Assembly (NCBI GenBank): GCA_002059205.1
Contig: MVCQ01000005.1
Location: 1-14,830 of the forward strand
DNA: 14,830 bases
Source: Candidatus Latescibacteria bacterium 4484_107
GTDB taxonomy: Bacteria > Latescibacterota > 4484-107
Direction: 5' to 3'
Below, in pieces: positions 7,256-13,682 of this stretch (position 1 is the first letter of the stretch; each line of letters begins with the position of its first letter). The position numbers were made by a program, and so were the translations under genes. The notes beneath the pieces are model-generated. The model had not been told where the DNA came from and ran no database searches. It was given only the letters and a program-made list of their open reading frames with translations.

Positions 7256-8911
7256 TCACCTCCCGGCCGATTTTTTGATGCTGCGTTCCAAAAGACGGTC
7301 AATAGCTTCAAGAGATTGATTGATTTGAGCTTTCTTCGTCGTCTCTAAAAAAGCCACGTCCACCAACTCAAATTCACAGTACTTCACCCAGCGCTCCACC
7401 GCCTCGAGCACCTCGGCGATTTCCTGCCTGGCCCAATGTCCCCACCCTAACTCGGCACTGTCCTTTCTCAACCCCCAGCCGTTTAGGAAGTAAAACCCCC
7501 CGAGCACCATCTCAGGATTTGCCTGGGCCAATACGTCCTCCGAGGCGTCCAGCTGTTTCTGCAACCTTTCCAGACCGGCAACGTTGACACGGAGTATCCG
7601 TTCGAAGTCGTTGTAATTTCCGCCCGATACAGCGCCCCGGATAAATTGCAATTCTGAGATCATCTCTTCCAAGCGGATTCTGTTCTGGATGTACTCGAGA
7701 TACGCGGCATTCTTTTTTTCTTCCTTGAGGACGAGATCGAACCACTTCCGAGCTTGATCATAGTCTCCCAACAGCTTGTAATTATGGCCGATTAAAGCCC
7801 ATCCCTCAAAAGATAGATCGCTCCGCGCACCGATGAATAACACCTGGCTCGCCGTGGTAATGCTTTCAACGTGTTCCCCTTCGTCCATTTGCGCCCAGCC
7901 TATGCCTAATATCGCTCTGGCGTAATTCGGCGAGGAAGGGGAAACGGTGCTGTAATAATAAATGGCATCCTGCCAGCGTTCCAACTGATAGCAAAGCTCG
8001 CCTATCGCTAAGGCCACGTCTTCTTTCTCACTGTCACTGACGAAATCGTAGATTTTTGTGAGAAACTTGAGGGCCGCTTTGGGGCCTTTTTTCCTCTGAT
8101 AATAACGTGCCTCCAAAAGAAGGGCGCGACTGTAAAGCGGGCTGTCCGGCCCAATTTTTCCAATAGCTTGTCTGGTCTTCTTCCAATTGCCCAAGATCAG
8201 ATAGATCTCGGCGGCCAGCAAGTCCATTCGGTCGCTGCTTTTCTCCATCGCTTCATAGCGCTGTACCGAAGCATCGTATGCTTTATCCTGAAAATCGAGC
8301 TCCATCAATCGAAACGTCGCGTTTTGTTTCAGGGAAATGTTCTTCGAGTGAGCCGCTTTCTCATAAGCCTGTCGCGCTTTCTGATAATCCCCCTGGGCGT
8401 TTAAGTTTTCTCCAAGATAGAACGCCGCTTCGGCATATCCCTGGAGGCTTGCCGGATACCTATCCATCATGTCACGCAACTTCTGAGCGGCTAAGTTATA
8501 CTGCCGCGCAGTGTGATACGTAAGCGCGGCTGTGTATGCCTGGTCCCACATTCGTTCTAATTGGGCGGGAGTGGCTTGACGAATAAGCTGCGTCCTGAGC
8601 TTCTCTAGGTCTGTCCTGCTCAAGACCAGAACATCACTTTTTTGTGGAAGATCGCCGAGCGTTCCTTCCTGTTCTCTAAGGACTATTTCTGAAACGATCT
8701 CATATGCTTCTTGCAGGGCTATGAGTTGGCTTCTGATATCCATCAAGGAAGCCGTTCCGGTACGCACCAGATCTTCTAAATCTTCCGCCTGGGTCATAAA
8801 ACCGGGCACGAGTCCCGAAGCGTCCCGCTCCTGAGCTTTCAGATTCCCAGCGATCAGCATGACGAGCATCAACAAGCATACATTAGTTTTTATTTTTTTG
8901 GAAAAACCCAT
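7256..8911 (-). CDS. Secreted TPR-repeat protein, first gene of the envelope cluster
   Basis: I start this 551-residue protein at the ATG at 8911-8909, because it gives a proper signal peptide (MGFSKKIKT, then CLLMLVMLIAG, cleaved near LKAQ) and has AGGAGG just upstream, though at a short four-base spacing. A longer frame from a TTG at 9013 would bury the signal peptide and is unlikely. The mature protein begins with a helical region (about 25-110) and continues with TPR-like repeats over about 115-425, for example EAAFYLGENLNAQGDYQKAR, then AIGELCYQLERWQDAIYYYS and ALIGHNYKLLGDYDQARKWF. A non-repeat C-terminal domain of about 120 residues follows. The gene heads the cluster and ends six bases before the next TPR gene. 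The upstream DNA carries a CRP-type palindrome and, beyond it, an insertion sequence. It is likely a periplasmic or outer-membrane-associated scaffold; I recognise no specific family beyond TPR. Confidence 0.87.
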   Translation of the reverse strand: MGFSKKIKTNVCLLMLVMLIAGNLKAQERDASGLVPGFMTQAEDLEDLVRTGTASLMDIRSQLIALQEAYEIVSEIVLREQEGTLGDLPQKSDVLVLSRTDLEKLRTQLIRQATPAQLERMWDQAYTAALTYHTARQYNLAAQKLRDMMDRYPASLQGYAEAAFYLGENLNAQGDYQKARQAYEKAAHSKNISLKQNATFRLMELDFQDKAYDASVQRYEAMEKSSDRMDLLAAEIYLILGNWKKTRQAIGKIGPDSPLYSRALLLEARYYQRKKGPKAALKFLTKIYDFVSDSEKEDVALAIGELCYQLERWQDAIYYYSTVSPSSPNYARAILGIGWAQMDEGEHVESITTASQVLFIGARSDLSFEGWALIGHNYKLLGDYDQARKWFDLVLKEEKKNAAYLEYIQNRIRLEEMISELQFIRGAVSGGNYNDFERILRVNVAGLERLQKQLDASEDVLAQANPEMVLGGFYFLNGWGLRKDSAELGWGHWARQEIAEVLEAVERWVKYCEFELVDVAFLETTKKAQINQSLEAIDRLLERSIKKSAGR

Positions 8912-9094
8912 CACGCCTCCTGTTCGGAGATCGCCCAAACTGAAAGTCCCGTAGCGGCTCTCGTTGAGGTATCCCATTTGGCAAAAGCGACATAGCGCAC
9001 ACAGAGAAAACAAAAAAAATCAACTTTCTCCGGAATTTTCGAGGCTCTGTAGCACCTTGACCGGATAATTCGGCGATACCCCCGAATTCTTTAC

Positions 9095-9100
9095 AAAATA
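9095..9100 (-). promoter_or_regulatory. Putative -10 element of the TPR operon, CRP-class II geometry
   Basis: On the minus strand TATTTT (9100-9095) matches 4 of 6 bases of the -10 consensus. Its centre lies exactly 32 bases downstream of the centre of the CRP-type palindrome at 9115-9144, the distance seen when CRP sits at -41.5. The predicted start near 9088 leaves a leader of about 175 bases before the first TPR gene. No good -35 box is present, as expected of an activator-dependent promoter. Confidence 0.4.
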
Positions 9101-9114
9101 AGAAACAAGGTCGG

Positions 9115-9144
9115 GAGAACATGTGATCCAGGTCACATGTTCTC
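9115..9144. promoter_or_regulatory. CRP/FNR-family binding site (perfect 30-bp palindrome)
   Basis: GAGAACATGTGA (9115-9126) and TCACATGTTCTC (9133-9144) are perfect 12-base inverted arms around TCCAGG. The core is TGTGA-N6-TCACA, identical to the E. coli CRP consensus. It is not followed by a T-run on either strand, so a terminator is unlikely. It sits about 200 bases upstream of the first TPR gene and 38 bases outside the insertion sequence. Binding by a cAMP-dependent or other CRP-family regulator of this organism is inferred. Confidence 0.65.
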
Positions 9145-9184
9145 TTATTAAGTTGAACGAAAAGCGCTCTGGTGAACTCTTTTA

Positions 9185-9202
9185 GTGCTCTGTCAAGTTT
9201 AG
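9185..9202 (+). repeat. IS630 left terminal inverted repeat
   Basis: GTGCTCTGTCAAGTTTAG lies directly after the TA at 9183-9184. The first 26 bases agree at about 21 positions with the left end of the MITE at 12443. Confidence 0.85.
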
Positions 9203-10304
9203 ATTGATGGATAAAATTTTTTCAATTTTATCCTTGCGTCTTGGGTAGTAAAGCGCCAGTCCACTTTCGCCTCGTTCGCATTGCGTTTGGCTTCCCAAGC
9301 TCCGACCTCCCTTTTTAAGCTCTCCTGACTGGGGATGCGGCGATTGAGACATTGGCGTTGCAGGATGCCCAATTCAATCTCCGCCATATCCAGCCAACTG
9401 CCATGTTGGGGCGTATAGTGGAATTCAGGCGATCCAGGATTCTGCGCGCTTCCTCCGGCGGAAAGGCTTTATACAGCGAAGCAGGGGAATGAGTATTGAG
9501 GTTATCCAACACCAAAACAATTTTTTTCGCGGCCGGGAAATAAAGATCGACCAGCTCTCTGATACAGTGCGCCCAATCGATACAAGTGCGACGGTCCGTC
9601 ACTTTGACATGCCGCCAGCCTTCCAGCGGGGCAAACATCATAAACAGATTGCTCACCCCATTCCGTTCATATTCGGAGTCGTAGCGTGCGGCGTGGCCAG
9701 GTTCCACAGGCAAAGGAAGCCGGGTTTCTTCAATTTGTTGTTTACTCGTTTCATCGAAACAAACTTGGGGATACTCTCGATCGTAAGGACGCTGATACAC
9801 CTCCAACACATCTTCCATCGCACACACAAACGCAGCATTGGCTTTGGGGGGAATACACCAACTTGCGTTCAGCCAAGGCTTAAGCTCGTTTTTTTTAGCG
9901 GATCGTTTCCGACGAAATGCTCTCAAAGTGGTTCAGTTCCATCATCTTGTCCGCTAACAACCGTAACGTCCACCGAACTTGCCCTTCGGGGGGAGCAGAA
10001 CAGGCGATGGCAATCAAATGCGCTTCTTTGTCCCCATCCATCTTCTGATTGCTGGGACGAATAGGTTTCTTGCGAGTGAGAGCGGCTTCTAACCCTCCCT
10101 CTACAAAAGCCTTGCGAACGCGCTCCACTGTGGAAACGCTCGTACTAAAGGCCTCATTGATTGCCTTATCCTGCCCGTTAAACCCAACTTGGCTTTCATC
10201 CGCTTTGAGCAAAATCTGCGCGTGCGTGCGCTTGTACGCGGCCACTTTGCCCCGCGAAATCAAGGAACGCAGGGATGCACGTTCTTCGGACTCTTACTCG
10301 GCAT
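9199..10304 (-). pseudogene. IS630-family DDE transposase, broken by frameshifts
   Basis: The start is an ATG at 10304 with GGAGG six bases upstream. The parts are recognisable but lie in different frames. The first 14 codons stop at 10260. The N-terminal helix-turn-helix region (about 10290-9895) runs from SEERASLRSLISRGK through STVERVRKAFVEGGLEAAL to SSETIR, ending at a TAA. The catalytic core (about 9905-9430) contains QVCFDETSKQ and VLVLDNLNTH. The last part (about 9426-9199) contains FHYTPQHGSWLDMAEIELG and ends in KKFYPSI. The three acidic DDE residues (Asp in CFDE, Asp in LDN, Glu in AEIE) are all still encoded. The breaks are near 10290, near 9897-9905 beside a run of eight A, and near 9427, where one base seems to be missing between Leu and Glu-Phe-His-Tyr. 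Compared with the family as I remember it, about three residues are also lost before KKNELKPW. Programmed frameshifting is possible in this family, but three breaks point to decay. Confidence 0.85.
9209..9233. repeat. AT-rich inverted repeat at the transposase 3' end
   Basis: GGATAAAATT (9209-9218) and AATTTTATCC (9224-9233) are perfect 10-base arms with a 5-base loop, just inside the left end of the IS and within the last transposase codons. It may form a hairpin that limits read-through. Because it encodes the conserved tail it may be partly a coding by-product. Confidence 0.5.
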
Positions 10305-10380
10305 AGGACACCTCCTGAGGAAAAAGTGAAAAGTATGCTGCGTTTCCCCAAATATAATACATCAAAAGGCATCCTGCAAA

Positions 10381-10398
10381 TCAAAATTGGCGGAGCAC
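10381..10398 (-). repeat. IS630 right terminal inverted repeat
   Basis: Read inward on the minus strand it is GTGCTCCGCCAATTTTGA, directly inside the TA at 10399-10400. Its first ten bases are identical to the right end of the MITE at 12548. Confidence 0.85.
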
Positions 10399-10636
10399 TA
10401 GCTTAGAGCCCAAATAGCGACCCGTGAGCGTTTCGTCCGAATATCCCCATGTTTCCGGGATTTGCAGCAAAAGCAAACTTTCAAAAAAACCAATGTCAAA
10501 ATAACAAAAACATCGCCATTCAATCCATTGATATAGATCTTGTATTGGGATTTTCCCGTTAAACGTCTGATCGAGGTGGCCTCCTTTCATTCGAACGCTC
10601 GAAAGGAAAATGCACCTATTGATAGCACCTTATGTT
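10399..10636 (-). other. Leader or intergenic DNA cut off by the IS630 insertion, no supported gene
   Basis: This stretch lies between the promoter at 10637-10665 and the IS end. An open frame from the ATG at 10590 (about 63 codons before it enters the IS) has no ribosome site upstream of it, is rich in Phe, Trp and Cys, and resembles nothing I know, so I do not call it a gene. If the IS and one TA copy are removed, this DNA joins the leader of the TPR operon, and the frame stays open for about 100 more codons down to 8883. I see a short hairpin (TTCGA-ACGC-TCGAA, near 10590-10604) and the sequence AAAGGAGG just after the ATG, but no riboswitch I recognise. Confidence 0.45.
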
Positions 10637-10665
10637 AAGATATAATACCAAATATGATTTGTCAA
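10637..10665 (-). promoter_or_regulatory. Near-consensus sigma70 promoter upstream of the IS insertion
   Basis: On the minus strand TTGACA (10665-10660) is followed after exactly 17 bases by TATCTT (10642-10637), a 4/6 match to the -10 box. It points towards the IS and, past it, the TPR operon. Before the IS arrived it would have given that operon a leader of about 500 bases. A run of seven A lies just upstream on the minus strand. Confidence 0.65.
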
Positions 10666-10682
10666 TCCTTTTTTTGGCATTA

Positions 10683-10706
10683 TGTCCATTTATTTAATTA
10701 TGGACA
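10683..10706. promoter_or_regulatory. Inverted repeat upstream of the promoter, candidate activator site
   Basis: TGTCCAT (10683-10689) and ATGGACA (10700-10706) are perfect 7-base arms separated by 10 AT-only bases. The centre is about 64 bases upstream of the predicted start of the promoter at 10637-10665. It also lies 24-47 bases after the nadB stop codon, but no T-run follows the hairpin in the nadB direction, so a regulatory site is favoured over a terminator. Confidence 0.4.
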
Positions 10707-10729
10707 CGAATAAAATGCCCCCGCCCACT

Positions 10730-12346
10730 TTATTTTCGCCGGTCGCCTTTGCAAAAAGTGGTATCCCGCTTCCAGCGTCGGTCGTCTCTCTCAGGATAAT
10801 CCGTGGTATAATGCAATCCCCGGCTCTCCTTTCGCATCAGAGCGGATCGGATGATCAGTTCCGCGACGGCGACGAGATTGCGCAATTCGATGAGGTCGTT
10901 GGTGACTTTGGCACGACGGTAAAATGCCTCTACCTCCTCAGAGAGAAGTCGGATACGGCGTTGCGCGCGTCTGAGCCGGAAATTGGAGCGCACAATGCCT
11001 ACGTAATCCCACATCAGACGCTGGATCTCCTCCCGGTCGTGGGACATAATGACCCATTCCGCCGTATTGAACGTACCCTCTTCGTTCCATTCCGGTATAT
11101 CGGGGAAGGAGGAACGATTCTCACGAAGGGTTTTTTTCGCGTCCTGATAAGCCCGTTCGGAGAATACCAGCGCTTCTAACAACGAATTGGATGCCAATCG
11201 GTTGGCTCCGTGCACCCCCGTAAAGGCCACCTCGCCGCACGCATATAGCCCCTGGATGGCGGTGCGTCCCCACATATCCGTCTGAACGCCTCCGCACATA
11301 TAATGCGCAGCCGGAACTACCGGGATGGGTTCCTGAGTGAGGTCAATTCCGAGACTCAAACATTTTTGGAAAATATTGGGAAAACGCTCCCTGGTCTCCT
11401 CTGGATTTTTTTTGGTCACGTCGAGATACACACATGGGTCGCCGCTACGCTTCATCTCATGGTCAATGGCCCGCGCTACGATATCCCGGGGGGCCAGCGA
11501 AGCCATCTCGTGATACCGCTCCATAAACGGTTCACCTTTTCGCGTGATCAGCACGCCTCCGTATCCCCGAACCGCCTCCGAGATCAGGAAAGACTGGCCG
11601 TCCGGGTGATACAAACTGGTCGGATGGAACTGCATAAATTCCAAATTCCCAACGGTTCCACCAGCCCGATACACCATCGCAATCCCGTCTCCGGTGGCGA
11701 TCTTCGGATTGGTGGTGTGCAGATAGACCTGTCCGGCTCCGCCCGTGCACAGCAGGACGACCTTAGCTAAAAATTTTTTCACCTGGCCCGTGTCGGTATC
11801 GAGCGCATAGGCTCCCCAGCACGTGACGTGCTCCCGCTGCTCCTCCTGAATACGTAAAAGATGGTGTTCGGTAATAAGATCAATAGCGATGTGATTTTCA
11901 TACACGGCGATGCGGTCATTGGCCTGGACGTTTTCCCCCAGCACGTGCTCGATCTCATGTCCGGTCAGATCCGCCGCGTGCACGATCCGATTTTTGGAAT
12001 GGCCGCCTTCTCTGCCCAACGAGAGTGCGCCCTCCGGCTTCTTCGTAAATTCGACGCCCAAGCGCATCAGATTTTTCACCATCCGGGGCCCCTCGCGCAC
12101 GATCAGTTCCACGGAATCCAAGTGACAGAGTCCTGCTCCGGCTGTAAGCGTATCCTGGATGTGCAGATCGAACGAATCGTCCGGGGATATCACTGTGGCG
12201 ATGCCGCCCTGGGCATAATTGGTGTTGCATTCCGAATGCGCCTTTTTGGTGATAATCGCAACGCTTCCCTCTTTGGCCGCGTTCAGGGCAAAAGAAAGCC
12301 CCGCGATGCCGCTTCCGATGACCAAAAAATCCGTACGAATTTCCAT
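10730..12346 (-). CDS. nadB: L-aspartate oxidase, NAD biosynthesis
   Basis: NadB is the cytosolic FAD enzyme that oxidises L-aspartate to iminoaspartate, which quinolinate synthase (NadA) then uses to make quinolinate for NAD. I start at the ATG at 12346-12344, with GAGG five bases upstream, giving 538 residues, the usual length. The GTG at 12376 has a poorly placed ribosome site. The dinucleotide-binding motif GSGIAG is at residues 11-16. Further NadB signatures are NTNYAQGGIA, REGGHSKNRIVHAADLTG, FMQFHPTSLYHP, SEAVRGYGG, DIVARAIDHEMKR (catalytic Arg), AAHYMCGGV (catalytic His) and GANRLASNSLLEAL. The C-terminal helical domain ends with the SRGLHYTTDYP motif. Succinate dehydrogenase and fumarate reductase flavoproteins are related, but these motifs are characteristic of NadB. 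No nadA or nadC is in the window. The gene lies between the MITE and the IS-interrupted promoter. I see no clear promoter directly upstream, so it may be read from the coiled-coil gene through the MITE. Confidence 0.96.
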   Translation of the reverse strand: MEIRTDFLVIGSGIAGLSFALNAAKEGSVAIITKKAHSECNTNYAQGGIATVISPDDSFDLHIQDTLTAGAGLCHLDSVELIVREGPRMVKNLMRLGVEFTKKPEGALSLGREGGHSKNRIVHAADLTGHEIEHVLGENVQANDRIAVYENHIAIDLITEHHLLRIQEEQREHVTCWGAYALDTDTGQVKKFLAKVVLLCTGGAGQVYLHTTNPKIATGDGIAMVYRAGGTVGNLEFMQFHPTSLYHPDGQSFLISEAVRGYGGVLITRKGEPFMERYHEMASLAPRDIVARAIDHEMKRSGDPCVYLDVTKKNPEETRERFPNIFQKCLSLGIDLTQEPIPVVPAAHYMCGGVQTDMWGRTAIQGLYACGEVAFTGVHGANRLASNSLLEALVFSERAYQDAKKTLRENRSSFPDIPEWNEEGTFNTAEWVIMSHDREEIQRLMWDYVGIVRSNFRLRRAQRRIRLLSEEVEAFYRRAKVTNDLIELRNLVAVAELIIRSALMRKESRGLHYTTDYPERDDRRWKRDTTFCKGDRRK

Positions 12347-12442
12347 TGTCTCCTCTATTTTTTCTGCCTTCTTCACTTCCTGCCCACGAGGACCGGCATT
12401 TCAAAAACGACCGCCCGTCGAATCCCGATTGGCTTAGCAGTA

Positions 12443-12548
12443 GTGCTCTGCCAACTTTATTTTGACGGGTTCAATGGTGATAGACCTCCGGGGTCTGGCA
12501 GACCCCGGAGGTCTTATCCTGTCCGTCCCAACAAACTGGGCGGAGCAC
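12443..12548. mobile_element. 106-bp MITE related to the IS630 element in this window
   Basis: This non-coding element is flanked by TA on both sides (12441-12442 and 12549-12550). Its ends are GTGCTCTGCCAACTTTAT (left) and GTGCTCCGCCCAGTTTGT (right, read inward). The left end agrees with the left end of the IS at 9185 over about 21 of 26 bases, and the right end agrees with the IS right end over about 19 of 26, so left and right identities are kept. The centre holds a perfect GC-rich palindrome (12482-12514). It lies between the coiled-coil gene and nadB. Confidence 0.85.
12482..12514. repeat. Perfect 33-bp GC-rich palindrome inside the MITE
   Basis: Two 16-base arms (AGACCTCCGGGGTCTG and its exact complement) surround a single G. 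RNA from either strand would form a very stable hairpin. No T-run follows on either strand, so it is not a standard intrinsic terminator, though it could pause RNA polymerase or protect a 3' end between the coiled-coil gene and nadB. Confidence 0.85.
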
Positions 12549-13573
12549 TAAGCATTCCTGGCGCTCACGGTTTTTGCTTGTTCGAGCGCGATCTTGTTGA
12601 CCGCCGACAGCGCGTTCACTCCTGAAGCCCCCTCGATCGCCTTAATCGCGATTTTTTCCACCTGGGCCTTCGCATCATTCAATTGTTTGGTGAGCGTTTC
12701 AATTCGGGCTGCCTGTTCGGCTACGGTATCTTCAAGAACGCGGATCCGGAGTTCGGAAACGCTGCGCTCCCCTTCCACTTCCTTGGCGAGCAAATCTGCT
12801 TCCTGTTTGGCCCGGTTTTCCGTTCGCGAAATCGCTTCCTTTTCAGCCAGCTCGACTGCTTTCGCCAGTTCTGCGGGGAAGGCTTCTACTTTGGCCCTCA
12901 GCCCAGCGATCTCCGCTTCCTGAGCGGCCACTGCAGATTCTCTTTCCCCTAACGCTCTCTCCTGAGCAGCCCTTTCTTCCTCAAGCGCCTTCTTCAAGGC
13001 CGCCTTTTCTTCTTCGTACGCATCCTTGTCTTTCTTTCTGGACAGGGCCAGATTGTATCCGTACTCCTCCGCTTCCCGCTTTCGCTCTTTGACGAGAGCG
13101 GCATCCCGCTCCTTGACCGCTAATTTATGTGCTTCTTGCTCCTTGTTCCACTGTTCCCTCGCAAGGGCCATCTCTTCTTCAAAAGCCTTCTTCTTCTCCT
13201 CCTGGGTCCGAATAAGAATAGATAGCGTCTCGGCGGCGACCTCAATGTCATACCGGTCTTCAAGGTTCCCGGACTCTATCGCAATGGCCTGCTGAATTTC
13301 CGCCAGCCGCTTCGTTTCCGCGATGAGCTTATCCGACAGATCCGCCAGTGTTTTGCTCAAATCCAGCTTAAGATCCGCCAGTCCTTTGACAATGCCCTCC
13401 ACCGTGCAGGCCGACGCCTTCTCCACGATGGCCTCGTCAGTCGCCTTTTCGGTTTCCGCCTTTTTTCCGCCACTTTCAGCGGCCTTCTCCCTCTCCTTAA
13501 ACCGCCTCAGCAATTCCTCATACGACTTGAGGATAGTCTCTTTCTTGTCCTTCATGCTTGGTTTTCGCTCCAT
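12548..13573 (-). CDS. Cytoplasmic coiled-coil protein of unknown function
   Basis: This protein of 341 residues starts at an ATG with AGGAGG six bases upstream. It has no signal peptide or membrane segment. A charged N-terminus (about 1-50) leads to a conserved-looking segment, TVEGIVKGLADLKLDLSKTL (about 57-76). A long coiled coil rich in Glu, Lys and Ala fills about 85-305, and the C-terminus carries VEKIAIKAIEGASG. I recall similar uncharacterised coiled-coil proteins, with the same 'STEGIVKxIxxLKLxI' start and 'IAxKAIEGAS' end, in other environmental bacteria, but no function is known to me. A sigma70-like promoter lies at 13683-13711. The last codon pair is Ala-TAG, where TA is the MITE target site and G is the first base of the MITE. 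Without the MITE the frame would continue Tyr-Cys and then TAA, so the protein is almost intact. Confidence 0.82.
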   Translation of the reverse strand: MERKPSMKDKKETILKSYEELLRRFKEREKAAESGGKKAETEKATDEAIVEKASACTVEGIVKGLADLKLDLSKTLADLSDKLIAETKRLAEIQQAIAIESGNLEDRYDIEVAAETLSILIRTQEEKKKAFEEEMALAREQWNKEQEAHKLAVKERDAALVKERKREAEEYGYNLALSRKKDKDAYEEEKAALKKALEEERAAQERALGERESAVAAQEAEIAGLRAKVEAFPAELAKAVELAEKEAISRTENRAKQEADLLAKEVEGERSVSELRIRVLEDTVAEQAARIETLTKQLNDAKAQVEKIAIKAIEGASGVNALSAVNKIALEQAKTVSARNA

Positions 13574-13682
13574 CTCGGGCCTCCTGGGATCGTATGTTCC
13601 GAGTCAACTCACCACTGGGCGAGATTGGCTATTCATCGTTTTGGCCTTGCGTCTTGAAATAGGATCGAGAAAGAATGCTTTT

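Larger units (their letters stand above)
9185..10398 (-). mobile_element. IS630-family insertion sequence, TA target duplication
   Basis: The element is 1214 bp long. It is bounded by inverted repeats GTGCTCTGTCAAGTTTAG (left) and GTGCTCCGCCAATTTTGA (right, read inward), which agree at about 13 of the first 16 bases. A TA dinucleotide flanks it on each side (9183-9184 and 10399-10400), the usual target of IS630/Tc1-mariner elements. It carries one transposase, now broken, in the same direction as the surrounding genes. It inserted between a promoter region (10637-10665) and the TPR operon. Confidence 0.88.

Noticed and set aside
8912..9013. N-terminal extension of the first TPR protein from a TTG at 9013
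   Set aside because: It would place 34 residues before the signal peptide, with an alternative start and no good ribosome site.
9115..9144. The 30-bp palindrome as an intrinsic terminator
   Set aside because: No T-run follows on either strand, and no gene ends just before it in a direction that needs termination apart from the IS transposase. The TGTGA-N6-TCACA core fits a regulator site better.
9895..9926. Programmed frameshift site in the IS630 transposase at the eight-A run
   Set aside because: The zero-frame TAA uses the first two A of the run, so slippage in the run leaves the stop in place. Two further breaks also indicate decay.
10494..10499. Another TTGACA on the minus strand in the leader
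   Set aside because: At 17 bases downstream the sequence is TTGCTT, a poor -10 box, so I do not call a promoter.
12347..12376. GTG start for nadB ten codons upstream
   Set aside because: AGGA is only one base from the GTG, whereas the ATG at 12346 has GAGG at five bases and gives the usual family N-terminus.
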